From positions 643,843,306 to 643,907,305 of the forward strand of contig NC_057863.1 in NCBI RefSeq assembly GCF_019393635.1: a DNA stretch of 64,000 bases. The letters are read 5' to 3'. A model generated the notes under the pieces. The model was not told the DNA's origin. It saw only the letters and a program-made list of their open reading frames with translations, and did not search any database. How positions within the stretch are numbered: the stretch's first letter is position 1; each line of letters begins with the position of its first letter. Positions 11,901 to 21,880 of the stretch are shown here, in pieces. This stretch comes from Dromiciops gliroides (lineage: Eukaryota > Chordata > Mammalia > Microbiotheria > Microbiotheriidae). The translations under genes and the position numbers were made by a program.

Positions 11901-13527
11901 CCCCGGGGTACATAGGGATATAAAACAGGGATATGTAACCTTTGACTGTGGCCACATTTGGTCTCAACCCACAGTTTAAGAAGCTGGGCCTTAGAATAAG
12001 AGCTTACACACATGGTGGGAGCAAGAGGAGGCTGCCCCTGCAACCCAGTTTGTGCCAGTCTCCCACATCCGTGTGTGCATACATCCATTCTTCAAGTTAT
12101 AATGCTCTTTAGGCAGATGGTTCCCACAGCTATGTCTGAATCCGCTCCTAAGTGTCCCTCTGCCCCAAGTCTCTCCCTCTCCAATGTGTCATGCACACAA
12201 TTGCCAGTGTTTTTCCTAAAGAGACCTGACCACGTCACTCGCCTCTCCACAAACTTCAGTGTTTTCCCATTGCCTCTGGGAGCCAAGAGAACTTCCTTTG
12301 TTTGACTGGCCCCCAAGGGCCCTTTCCAGCCCAATCCCACATCGATCCCCTTCCCTCTTCTCTGATGCAGCACACCACCTCTCTCCCCATCCGTCTGGAC
12401 GAGCCACTATCTCCCAGGCCTGGAATCCACTTCCTCTCCCCTCCTCCTCCTCCTCTCAAGACCCCTTACCTCCTCCAGTCCTCAGCTCAAGCACCATCTC
12501 CTGAAACCTTTGGCAACCTTCCAATGGTTAATGCCTTCCCCTGGTTATTTCCTTGGTGTTTCCTCTAAGAGTACGCGAGTGCCAGGAAGCTCACTGTCTG
12601 CCACCAATGTCTGGCGCCCAGTGGCAGCTCCATTCATGTTTCTTGCTGTACATATATGCGCCGTGCACACGTGAGTACACACCCACACCCTTTCTCTGTG
12701 ATGTCATTTCCATCACCTCTGTAGTCATCCTGTACAGACATCATTCTCTACAAGCTCCCCCCAATCTGAATGTGAGCTTTCTGAGGGCAGGGACAGCTTT
12801 TGCCTTGATCCCTGGCCCTAAATATGGGCCCTGGCATATAGGAAGCACTTCCCAAGTGCTTGTTGAAGGAAGAGAAGCTCAGAGCTGCAATGACACTTGG
12901 AGGGTGAGCACACCCACAGGCCAGAAGACCTAGCGAGCATCCGTGTGGCTCCACTTGAGGGGCCCCTTGAGGTGCTTCCTCAAGCTGAGGTGCAGCCACC
13001 TCCCCCAGCACCCTGCAGCCCCGGGAGCACCACAACATAAAGCCGGGAATGAAGAGGCAGGGAAGGGGGTTCCAGGCCCTTCTAATGCTCTCAACAGAAC
13101 TGGCTAGTCCTAAGAGGGAATCCCACGGAGCACTTTCAGTAGAAGAATAGCCCAGCTGAGAGATGAGCAAGCCACAAGCTAGAACCTTCCCAGTCTACCT
13201 GGGAGGACCCACCAACATGCCTGAGGCTGGTATGCCTTCGCCCTCTGAATCTGAGGAAACAGAACGAAACATTCTCACTGAAGCTGTGGCTGGAAGAGAG
13301 GCAGGGAGCGGGGAAAGGGGCCCTTTACGGGAGCCCTGAGCACCATCCTAATGGCTTCTGGGCTAGAGTCCTCAGTCTGCATTCCCTAAACCAGCAGCTG
13401 TCACTGTCACTACAACATACAGGGCTGGCCTGACTGCCATGATGACTAACCCAACCCCCACTGCCCTCATCCAGTGGAAAGGGTCCGGGGAGGGCCCTAC
13501 AGACTCACCCATAGTCACAGACACCAT
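5930..13527 (-). CDS. C19orf47: C19orf47 protein, SAM-domain protein of unknown function (384 aa)
   Basis: Coding exons on the minus strand in order are 13527-13509, 9146-9059, 8962-8848, 8117-8036, 7529-7392, 7047-6895, 6568-6498 and 6418-5930. All have GT-AG borders and phases join to one 384-aa frame. The start MVSVTMATSEWIQFF and most of the N-terminal 75 residues match the human protein as I remember it; this part is a SAM-like helical bundle. Then follow a Ser/Pro-rich linker, a basic KRRRR patch with the strongly conserved block EMEGKYVITMPKGTTPRTRK, and a low-complexity C-terminal half carrying five spaced RLG-type motifs (VFDRLG, VFSRLG, VLKRMG, VIQRLG, VFKRLG). The basic patch suggests a nuclear protein, but no molecular role is established that I know of. 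The first coding exon carries only 19 coding bases; its 5' part (13528-13569) and an upstream exon are non-coding. Confidence 0.93.
9541..9692 (-). repeat. Marsupial tRNA-derived SINE
   Basis: Full-length copy in minus orientation: poly-T, GGGGTTAAGTGACTTGCCCA core and CACCTAGCTGCCCC end. Flanked by the 12-bp duplication GAGCTTTTCTTT (9529-9540 and 9693-9704). First of three SINEs in a row. Confidence 0.9.
9715..9867 (-). repeat. Marsupial tRNA-derived SINE
   Basis: Second copy of the same family and orientation in the cluster. Flanking duplication about TCTTTACTTCA (9700-9710 and near 9869-9879). Confidence 0.88.
9885..10032 (-). repeat. Marsupial tRNA-derived SINE
   Basis: Third copy in the cluster, with a long poly-T start. 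A perfect 15-bp target duplication CTTTACTTCACTCTT lies at 9870-9884 and 10033-10047, indicating a fairly recent insertion. Confidence 0.9.
10475..10622 (+). repeat. Marsupial tRNA-derived SINE
   Basis: Plus-strand copy beginning GGGGCAGCTAGGTGGCGCAG and ending in an A-tail. Flanked by near-identical AAAGACTTAAGAGTT and AAAGACTTAAAGAGTT. Confidence 0.9.
10649..10806 (+). repeat. Marsupial tRNA-derived SINE
   Basis: A second plus-strand copy next to the first, slightly diverged (ACTAGGTGGTTCAGTGGATA). Flanked by AAAGAGTTCTG copies at about 10627-10637 and 10806-10816. Confidence 0.85.
11181..11272. repeat. Compound TG/TA/CA microsatellite
   Basis: (TG)n, then (TA)n, then (CA)n, then degenerate TATA/TGTA repeats. 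It lies in C19orf47 intron sequence. Confidence 0.95.
11385..11600 (+). repeat. MIR-type SINE
   Basis: TAGCTGTGTGAGCCTTGGAG is followed by a CAGTTTCCTCAACTGTGAAA tail and a GGAGATCAAATGAGG end. Diverged old copy. Confidence 0.6.
11839..11987 (+). mobile_element. hAT-type non-autonomous DNA transposon (MITE)
   Basis: Terminal inverted repeats GGGCCTCTTAAAC and GTTTAAGAAGCTGG bound a ~150-bp body without coding potential. It is flanked by a perfect 8-bp target duplication GCCTTAGA (11831-11838 and 11988-11995). An 8-bp duplication and this TIR are the hallmark of hAT/Charlie-group elements. Confidence 0.8.
12090..12880 (+). repeat. L2 LINE 3' fragment (diverged)
   Basis: The order of recognisable L2 3'-end words is kept: GACCACGTCACTC, CAGTGTTTTCCCATTGCC, CAGCTCAAGCACCATCTCC, and TGAGGGCAGGGACAGC followed by CCTGGCATATAGG. 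Heavily diverged. Confidence 0.6.
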
Positions 13528-13569
13528 CTTCTCCCCAAGTACGACCGAGCCACTGCTCCCCAAAGTAGC

Positions 13570-15065
13570 CTAGGAGGAGAAAAATGAAAGGCTTGTGTGA
13601 GTGGGCTGGCTGAGGCCTCAGCAGGGCTGGCATTCCTGGGCTAAGGTTCAGAGCACAGGAATAGCTGTGAACAGCTGTCAGGAAGTCACCCTGAGGCCTC
13701 TGCTGCCCCTGCAGTGGTGCCCCCTCCCCCAGCCCCACATGCTCTTATTCTCAGACACCTTCAGAAAGGGACCTGGCTCTTTTTAAGGGGGAGATTAGGA
13801 GGCAGAAAAGAATGCAGATGACCTGACATTACTGTCCCAGATATTTCTATCATAGACTTAATGACTATGCTCCCATTGCCTTTTCTTGTTTCCTCTTACA
13901 CAGCGTTCTTCCACCTCTTCACCCATACTCCACGTACAACCCTCTCATCTCCCTCCCCTTCTCACTCACCTGCACTCCTTATTTCAACAAATTTAACGAA
14001 TTATTCAACAAATTGAACACTTATGAAGCCTCTGCTATGATCAAGACTCTTGCTAGGGATTGGGGAAAACAGAAATATTAAATAAAAAAGTCTCTGTCCT
14101 CAATCCTGCCTCGGACTCTTCTGGTGTGGGGCAGTCACTTAGTCTCTGCTACCTCGATGTCCTTAACTGTCAAATGGAGATAACAATAGCAGCTGCCTCC
14201 CGGGGTGGTTGTGAGGGTCAAATGAATTAACACACGCTTTTCTTGCTGGACGAATGCTAGCTATTACTATTAAGATATAGCCACAAATATCCTCCTCAGA
14301 GATGGCAAAGGCCCTGGGAGAGCTGGTCCAAGTGGTGGGCACTTCAGTAACAGTAATCACACACCACCACCACCACCAGTGGCCAGCGCTGACCGGCACT
14401 TTCCCGGTTTCCTCTCCTTTTGCCCTCACAACCGCCCTGAGGGGCCGGGGCCGCTATGATCCCATTTCACAGAAGTGGAAAGGGAGGCACAGGGGGGCTG
14501 AGTGACTTGCCTGGAATCCCCCACGAAGATGAGGGTACGGGCCTACATTTGGCTTCCTCTGCAATCTTGTGTATTTGATTTTCTGCATTTAAGAACATGA
14601 TTGTGTGTGTGGGGGGGGTCCCCAGGCTTTGCCAGCCTGACTCTGCCCAAGGGGTGAGCCCCGCCTTCGGCGGGGCCCGCGAGGATGGGGGAAGGGGATC
14701 TAAGGGGATGGGGGTGGGAGGGGGTTTGGGAGGCCTGGGAAGGGTCCGGGGGAGGGGAGAGGGGTGAGAGATGACGCTGGCCCTCGGAGGGGCATTAATT
14801 TCCCTGTGCCCCACCTCCCGCTAAACTGGAAGCTTTATGAGGGCAGGGCCCAGCCCTTTCTGTCCTAATTTCGGGGGGCCCGGGGCATCCAGGGCCTCAG
14901 CAAACATTCCCGGGTCTGGGGGCCTCCGCCCCCCGCCACGGCACAGAAGAAAGAAACTGAGGCCCAGAGGGGCCGGGGCAAGATCCCAAGAGTCACGCGG
15001 CGACTTCCGGCGCCCGCCCGCCCGCCTTCCCTACCTCGCCGGGTCGGGGCCCGCTCCCCCCTCAC
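13570..15065 (-). other. C19orf47: C19orf47 intron 1
   Basis: Lies between the non-coding first exon and the ATG exon. I see no coding feature. It contains repeat fragments, a short (CAC)n run at about 14361-14380 and a G-rich tract at 14683-14765. Confidence 0.6.
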
Positions 15066-15170
15066 CTGTCACGGGTCTCGGGCTCCCGCCCTCCGCCCGG
15101 AGTCAACGGACCTCCCCTACCCGCCTCAGTCCAGCCCGGACCGGAAATGCCTCTCGGCGCGCGCCGGAAG
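15066..15170 (-). other. C19orf47: C19orf47 first non-coding exon
   Basis: A donor CCCGTGACAG|GTGAGG on the minus strand ends an exon at 15066 inside a CpG island. The next exon begins at 13569 (acceptor CTCCTCCTAG) and carries the ATG at 13527. The 5' limit is estimated; no TSS evidence is available. Confidence 0.55.
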
Positions 15171-15449
15171 AAGCCCTCCCGGAGATGGGGGCCGCTCTAG
15201 CCTAGGCCACCACCATAGAGCCGGCCGGCTCCCTCTGCCCCCACCCTCCCTCAGGACACGTGACGCAAAGTTTTGCGCCGGCCGAGAGACAGGCTCCGCC
15301 CCAACCCCCCCCATCCCACGCCAACGCTGAGGTGCCCGGATGAGATGGAGGGTTTCCCCCCCACCCCCCACCCCCACGCCCCGCCCCGCACTACACAGGC
15401 CCCCAGACAATCTCCGAGCTGTTGAGACTGCGCGCACGCGCCCCACCGA

Positions 15450-15643
15450 AATTTTCAGCAGCGGAGTTGGAGCGAGAGAGGATCAGTGCGCATGCGTACC
15501 TTCGCGCCTGAAGCTGATCCCTCCGCCTCCCCGTAGGCCGGTGTGGGGCGTGCTCTGCTCCCGGGGGCGGCACCGGGCGGTCGGCTGCTTGAATCACCGT
15601 CACAAGCTCCGGCCGTGTGACCCTCCCTGGCCCCCGGCCCCGG
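15450..15643 (+). other. PLD3: PLD3 first non-coding exon
   Basis: The exon ends with CCCCGG|GTAAGTG at 15643. The 5' limit is a guess within the CpG island. It would splice over an ~8.6-kb intron to the exon carrying the ATG at 24336, possibly through further non-coding exons. Confidence 0.5.
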
Positions 15644-16133
15644 GTAAGTGTGAGGCTCGGGCAGTGACGGAGCTGAAAAGCGCCGTAGCGGAGGACCTTG
15701 GAAGACCGAGGGCTTTCCTCGCCCTGGGACCCCCTCAGGTGCAGCCCGGGGGCGTCCATTAAGCGCCTGCCGGGCGGGGGGTCCGCCCCCCACCCCGCCC
15801 ACTCCCCATAATCCCATTCAAGCGGATGCGCATCCAGTAAGCGCCTACTGTGTGTCAGACACTGGGCTAACGGATGAAATGGATACAAAGAGAGGGTAGA
15901 GACGGTCCCTGCATCCCAGGAGCTCACCGTCTAATGGGGGCGACCCAGGCAAACAACTCTGCCCTGGATGAATTGGAGATGGGAGTGGGGGGGGGGGAGG
16001 GAATAAGCGTTTATGTAGCGCCTACCGTGTGCCAGGCACTGGGCTGCAAAAAAAAAAAAAAGATCCTCTGCCCCACCACCCCCTTCATACTCTAAAGAGG
16101 AAGACTAAGAGCAGGACACCGAGCGCCCTGGCT

Positions 16134-16277
16134 TTTTTTTTTTTCTTCGTGTGAAGCAATTGGGGTTTGCCCAGGGTCACACAGCTAGTAAGTGTTAAGT
16201 GTCTGAGGTCGGATTTGAACTCAGGTCTTCCTGACTCCAGGGCTGGTGCTCTATCCACTGCGCCACCTAGCTGCCCC
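16134..16277 (-). repeat. Marsupial tRNA-derived SINE
   Basis: Poly-T start, a core with a small internal loss after GGGGTTTGCCCAGGGTC, and a CACCTAGCTGCCCC end. Confidence 0.85.
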
Positions 16278-16299
16278 GCTCCCTGGATTTTTAAAGTCC

Positions 16300-16540
16300 C
16301 AACTAAAATCCCACCTCCTCCAGGAATCCTTCCCCAACCTTTCTTAATTTTAGTGCCTTCCCTCAGTGAATTATCACCTGTCCATCTTGTATCTAGCTTG
16401 CTTTGTGTGTATATATTTGTTTACATATTGTCTCCCCCTTTAGTTTGCAAGTTTCTTGCGGGCAGACTGTCTTTTGCCTTTTTTTGTATCCCCGGCACTT
16501 AGACCAGTGCCTGACATATAGTGGGTGTTTAATTAAGGTT
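16300..16540 (+). repeat. L2 LINE 3' end
   Basis: Shows CCACCTCCTCCAGGAATCCTT, then GCAAGTTTCTTGCGGGCAGA, TATCCCCGGCACTTAGACCA and CATATAGTGGGTGTTTAAT: the diagnostic L2 3' order. Confidence 0.65.
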
Positions 16541-17904
16541 AATTGGTATGGATAGCTCACAGTCTAATGGCCAAGACAACCTGCAAACAAACTATACAGA
16601 GGATAAATTGGAGATTATGAGGGGGAAGGGGAAGATAAACATTTGTATAGCAGCCACTGTGCAAAAAAGGCAAAAACAGTCCTTTCTCGGGCAGAATTTA
16701 CTGTCCAATGGGGGAGACAACATGGAAACAAGCTGTGCACAGGATAAACTGGAGATAATCAATTTAGGGGAGGCACATCAGGAAAGGCTTCCTATCAAAG
16801 GAACCTTTAGCTGGGCCAGGAAGGAAGCGGAGGCTGAGATGAGGTCAGCTCAGGTACTGCCTCATCCTGCCGGCAAAATGTCTTCTATCCCTCATCCCCC
16901 ATCCCTTGAGTACTTCACCCCCATCACGTTGGACCTTGTCTTGTGTCAGCCTTGGTAGAAATTGTATTCCTTCCTTGTAAAATAGAAATTCCTTGAGGTC
17001 CAGGGACCATCTTTTATTTTTTCCCCTTCTTAAATCAGATCTCCAGTAGTTAGCAAGTGTCTTGCACATGTAACAGGAGTTTCATTGCTTTATAAATGTT
17101 CATTTTAGGAATAAATGAGTCGGAGTGACAAAATCAGCCTTGAGATCCAGGCCTTCTGACTCAACCTTGTCAGTTTTCCCCTACCACATTGCCTCTGGAT
17201 TTAGAGCTTGGAGCTCATGCAGTCCCTTAAAGGGGACTGCCCAAACACGCAGAGGTATCATATGGAAGCTCTGAGGAAGGAATTGTGGCCCTCTGAGGCC
17301 AAATTCAGCATCTTTTCCATTGTGTTGTGTTGCCAGTCTGCTTCCTTCCCCTTTTTTGGTCCTCATCCTCTCTTGAGCCAGCACCAATCCTGGCCTGGCA
17401 CCAGGATTGGCTTTGGGATCAGAGAACTGATACATCTTATGACATCTTTACATCTTTATTCTGACACTATAGCCTTGGAAGGGTCACTTCCCTTCTCAAA
17501 GCCTCCGGGCCCTAATGAGTAATAAGAGAGAGTTGGGCTTGAGGTACTCTGATGTCCCTTCCAGCTCAGCCATCAGTGGAATAGAGGCTAGTGGGCTGGC
17601 CTGGCCATGACTGCTGCCAGGTCATGGTGCCCCTCACCTTTTGCTGCCTCCTCTGTGAAACAGGGAGAATAAGACCTCTCCCACCTCTGTGGGAGGGACA
17701 TCTGTCTAGTCAGATCAACCAGCATTACGTGATTACTCTGTGCTCAGCCTGGAGATTCGAATACAGAAACAGGAGGAGCTCACTGTCCAGTGGGAGAAGA
17801 CCTCACTGAAAGGGGGAAGGGCATGGGGCCACAGTTAATCAAAGGCAGGATCTGAACTGGGATACTCCAAATTGCCATGTTCCATGATCCATCCAATCTA
17901 CCAT

Positions 17905-18000
17905 ATCATGGTTCAGTCGTTCAGTCCTGTTTGTGCTGTCCATAGAGTTTTCTTGGCAAAGATACTGGAGTAGTTTATCATTTCCTTCTCCAGACAAGGT
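17905..18000 (-). repeat. MAR1-like marsupial SINE, partial
   Basis: Contains TTTTCTTGGCAAAGATACTG followed by CATTTCCTTCTCCAG, the antisense of the MAR1-like 3' body. The tRNA half is absent. Confidence 0.6.
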
Positions 18001-18044
18001 ACTTAGTAATAATGATAATGATCATTGACATATAATACCCACTA

Positions 18045-18170
18045 TGGAGGGACTGGGTGGCTCAGTGGATAGAGCAACAGCCCTGGAGTCAGGAAGACCC
18101 AAGTTCAAATCCAGCCCCTGGACAAGTCATTTAACCCCAATCCCCTCCCCCCCCCCAAAAAAATACCCCA
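18045..18170 (+). repeat. Marsupial tRNA-derived SINE, diverged
   Basis: GGTGGCTCAGTGGATAGAGC head and AAGTTCAAATCCAGC core, with a shortened 3' half ending in A-rich sequence. Confidence 0.7.
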
Positions 18171-19014
18171 AACACCTGCTGTGTGTCAGGTGCTGTGCTA
18201 AGGCCTTTACAAATATTATTTCATTTGATCCTCACAACAATCTTGGGAATTATGTGCTATCATTGCACCCATTTTACACTTGAGGAAAGTGAGGTAAACA
18301 GGTTTAGTGAGTTGCCCAGGCTCAGACAGCTAGTGAGCATCTGAGGCTGGATTTTGAACTCAGGTCTTCCTAACTCCAGGCCCAGTGCTCTCATGCTGCA
18401 CCACTGAGCTGCCTCTTATTAGTTGTGTGGTCTTGGGCATGTCACTTAACCTTTGGGTGCCTCAGTTTCCTCCTCTGTAGAATAGATAAGGTCCCAGGCC
18501 GTTCTGAACCCTGTGAAGCCCAGGAACTTGCCAAGGTGACAAAGCAAGTCAGACCAGGCCTGGGGCTGGAAACAAGACACTGGGGATGACATTCTCTTTT
18601 TTCAACAGTAACACTCTGGATGTGCAGCTTGTTGTTGCACTCTGAGCTGCTACATTGTAGACTAGACTCCTGACCAAGATCATCCGACACAGACGGGAGG
18701 CCCTGCACTGCTCCTCCTCAGGGCTCAAACCATAAAACTCTGCTAAGATCTGCCCGACCCAGCATCTCACTACGCCGCGGAAGTGACCTCCCGGTGTCAA
18801 AGACTGTGCCTGGGCAGTGGGAGCCCGGGTGGACTCAGGAGGCCATGCAGAGATGAGTTTTCTGCCACCTCAGCTCCTGAGTGATTGTCCTCTGAGGCAT
18901 GGGGGGCTGGCACGGTTGTTGGCAGGGCCCTGCCATCTGCCAGTAGTGATGCTGAAAATGGCCAGCTCCCATCTCAGGATTTTGGCTCTCCGTGTAGCTG
19001 ATAAAATCATCAGT

Positions 19015-19275
19015 ACAGCCAGGTGGCGCTGTGGTGGATAGAGTTCCCAGGCCTGGAGTCCCAAAGACTCATCTTCCCCAGTTCAAATCCAGCCTCAGAC
19101 TCTCAGTAGCTGGGTGACCCTGGGCAAGTCACTTCACCTCATTTGCCTCCATTCCCTCATCTGTAAAATGAGCTGGAGAAGGAAATGGCAAAACCTCTCC
19201 AGGATCTCTGCCAGGCAAACTCCAGATGGGGTCACAGAGAGTAGAGCGTGACTGAAACAATGAAACAACAGCCAA
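19015..19275 (+). repeat. MAR1-like marsupial SINE
   Basis: tRNA-like head (CAGGTGGCGCTGTGGTGGAT), a MIR-like middle (CCTCATCTGTAAAATGAGCT) and the distinctive 3' body GAGAAGGAAATGGCAAAACC ... GGGGTCACAGAGAGT ... GACTGAAACAATG. The name is from memory. Confidence 0.75.
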
Positions 19276-19454
19276 CATTTATCAAAAATTCATTTGATTC
19301 TGTTTCATTCAGGAGGTTTGAGTACCTACTCTGTGCTAGGCATTGGGCTGGCTGATGGGGATACAAAAAACGGATGAATGAAGCATTTAATAGACACTTC
19401 ATACATGCCGGTCCTGTGCTGCCCCCACCCTCACGGAGCTTCGATAATAATGAG

Positions 19455-19705
19455 GTTTCAATCATTTTTGTTCTTCCTGTCCCACTCTTTGTGACCCTAT
19501 CTGGGGTTTTCTTGGCAGAGATACTGGAGGGGTTTTGCCATTTCCCTCTCCAGTTCATTTTACAGATGAGGGAACTGAGGCAAATGAGGTTAAATGATTT
19601 GCCCAGGTCATACAGCAAGTGAGAGTTGAAGTTGAGATTTGAACTCAGGTCTTCTTGACTTCAGGCCTGGCACTCCATGTGCTATGTCGCCACCCAGCTG
19701 CCCTG
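19455..19705 (-). repeat. MAR1-like marsupial SINE
   Basis: Reverse-oriented copy: GTGACCCTATCTGGGGTTTT, CTTGGCAGAGATACTGGAGG, and a tRNA-like end CCACCCAGCTGCC. Confidence 0.75.
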
Positions 19706-20220
19706 AAGGGATCTAGGGATTCCAAAAGGCAGAGATGGGAAGAGAGCTTTGCAGTTGTGGGGCATGGGGCAGGAGGCAGGATGGTTGAATAGAAGCAGGA
19801 GGAGTCAGGTGAAATCAGTCTGGTAAGCTAGCTCACAGCTGAACAGCAAAGGGCTTGGAAAACCAGAGGAGTCATATTTTAGCCTAGAATCACCAGAGAG
19901 CAGCGGGAACTTCTTGGTGGGGGCAGGGTCAGGCCTGTGCTTTGGGAATATCAGTTGGCAGCTGTGAAGTTGAAGTGGAAGGGGGTGAGCCTGGAGGCAG
20001 GGGAGCCCATCAGGAGATGGTGCCAGGGCCAGTGGGGAGAGAGGCAGTGGAAGGGAGGCACAGAGAACCACAGAGGTAGGATCGGCAAGACTTGGCAGTG
20101 AGCTGGATGGGACAGATGTAGGAAAGTCAAGGCCTCCCTGGTGTGGCGGAAGGACGGTGGTGTCCCTGGATGGTTAAGGAAGTCAGAAGGAAAGTAACTT
20201 TGGAGAAAAGAGGAGTTCTT

Positions 20221-20376
20221 TTGTTGTTGTTGTTGTTTGGGGGGGGCACTGGGGGTTAAGTGACTTGCCCAGGGTCACACAGCTAGTAAGTATCAAGTGT
20301 CTGAGGCTGGATTTGAACTCAGGCACTCTTGAATCCAGGGCTGGTGCTTTATCCACTGCACCACCCAGCTGCCCCC
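20221..20376 (-). repeat. Marsupial tRNA-derived SINE nested in an old repeat
   Basis: Starts with (TTG)n, has the usual core and ends CACCCAGCTGCCCCC. A 13-bp target duplication AAGAGGAGTTCTT flanks it (about 20208-20220 and 20378-20390). The surrounding sequence (about 19740-20215) looks like an old dispersed repeat. Confidence 0.9.
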
Positions 20377-21654
20377 TAAGAGGAGTTCTTCTGCATGTAA
20401 GCTGCCCAGCAAGTGGAAGTGGTGCTGGGGACCTCAGATTCTAGGCGGTAGCTGGGGAGGGTCACTAGGACTGCTAAGAGCCTCTCCTGGCCCCTGTCAC
20501 CCTGGCTAATCTTCCTGTACACACACAGCACCAGAAGTGCAGGCTAGGGGTCATAGGTCAGTTTTATACAGGAGGAAACTGAGGCTGCAGAGGTGACATC
20601 ATTTGCCCAAAGTCTCGGAACCACGGAGGTCAGATCAAGGGTTCAGACCCAGACCTCCTGACAACCGAGTGAGCGCCACCTCTTCCTGCGCACCTCTGAA
20701 AGGTGCAGGCCCCAGGGTTAGTGGGTGTTTACATGGTGCTCTCTCTCCTAGGAGCCTCCCATCTACCCGGAAAGGCCAGTAGAGCAGGTCTTGCCTCCTT
20801 CCATTTTGTAGGTGAGTTAACTGAGACTGGCTTTCCTCAGGTCACCTGACCAGGAGGCTGTGGCAGAGACAGCCAGTGGGAAGGGGGAAGAGATTGGTTG
20901 GGGAGTCAGGGTATGCCCCAGAGGTGGAATCAGCAAGATAGTGCAAAGTCAAAAAGGGCCCCTCAAGGGCCAGGCCCTGGGGAGCAGCAGAGGCAGGATC
21001 TGGACATGGGTTCTCCCCACTATGTCACTTTTCCTGGGAGCCAAGAATGAAAATAATAAAGAGCCCAGAGTTGGAAGAGGACCCGTATTTGATGAATTCC
21101 CTCTAAAACACGGCCTTCACTTGAAGCCCTCTAGAGACACTGAACTCATCACCTGCAGCAGGAGAGGATGGTGTACTTGGTAGCACTGGCCCTTGAAAAG
21201 CTTCTCCTGGGCTTCTAGCCTAAGTTAGCTCTTTGTGACTTTCATTAACCGCCCCCCAAGCCAAACAGAGTAAGTCTCCCCATGACAGCTCTCCAAGTCC
21301 CCGATGGGGGCTCCCAGCCCAAACTTCAGGTTCTCAAATGTGGCACGAAGGAAGCTGCTCCACTTGTTCCTCGGTCAGGGGGGACCTGCCTCCTCCTCGT
21401 CCCTCAAAGCTCACACAGCCCAAGGTCGAATCAGCTCTCTCGGCTGCCATATCACACTAGATTCATGAAGGAAGGAAAAGGCATTTATTAAGAGCCTACT
21501 GTATGCCAGGGACTGCAGATAGCAAATGGCCTGGACCCATCCCAGGACTCGTGCTCTAATAGGGGAAATGAGTCTTAGAGCGATTCCTGGGGCTCCTTAG
21601 GGTATAGGAGCAGGAGGGTATGCAGTGGGGGGTAAAATGACCTCTACCTCCAGC

Positions 21655-21880
21655 TCATGTTCAGTCCTTTTTCAGTCATGTCAGACTCTTCATGACTCTA
21701 TTTGGGGTCTTCCTGAGATACTGCAGTGGTTTGCCATTTCCTTCAGCCCGTCTTGTAGATGAGGAAACTGAGGCAAACAGGGTGAAGCGATTTGCCCAGG
21801 GTCACCCAGCTATTTTCTGAGGCTGGATTTGAACTTCCTGACTCCAAGCCCAACACCGTATGCACCATGGAGCCTCCGGC
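21655..21880 (-). repeat. MAR1-like marsupial SINE
   Basis: Reverse-oriented: CATGACTCTATTTGGGGTCT, GCAGTGGTTTGCCATTTCCT, GAGGAAACTGAGGCAAACAG. The tRNA-like end is degraded. Confidence 0.7.

Larger units (their letters stand above)
14860..15780. promoter_or_regulatory. Bidirectional CpG-island promoter, C19orf47 / PLD3
   Basis: A CpG-dense block contains the C19orf47 first-exon donor on the minus strand (exon end 15066) and a strong plus-strand donor CCCCGG|GTAAGT (exon end 15643) that fits a PLD3 first exon. Between them lie NRF1-like motifs TGCGCGCACGCG (15429-15440) and TGCGCATGCGTA (15487-15498). In human the two genes also start head to head from one CpG island. Divergent transcription here is inferred from splice signals, not shown. 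Confidence 0.7.
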
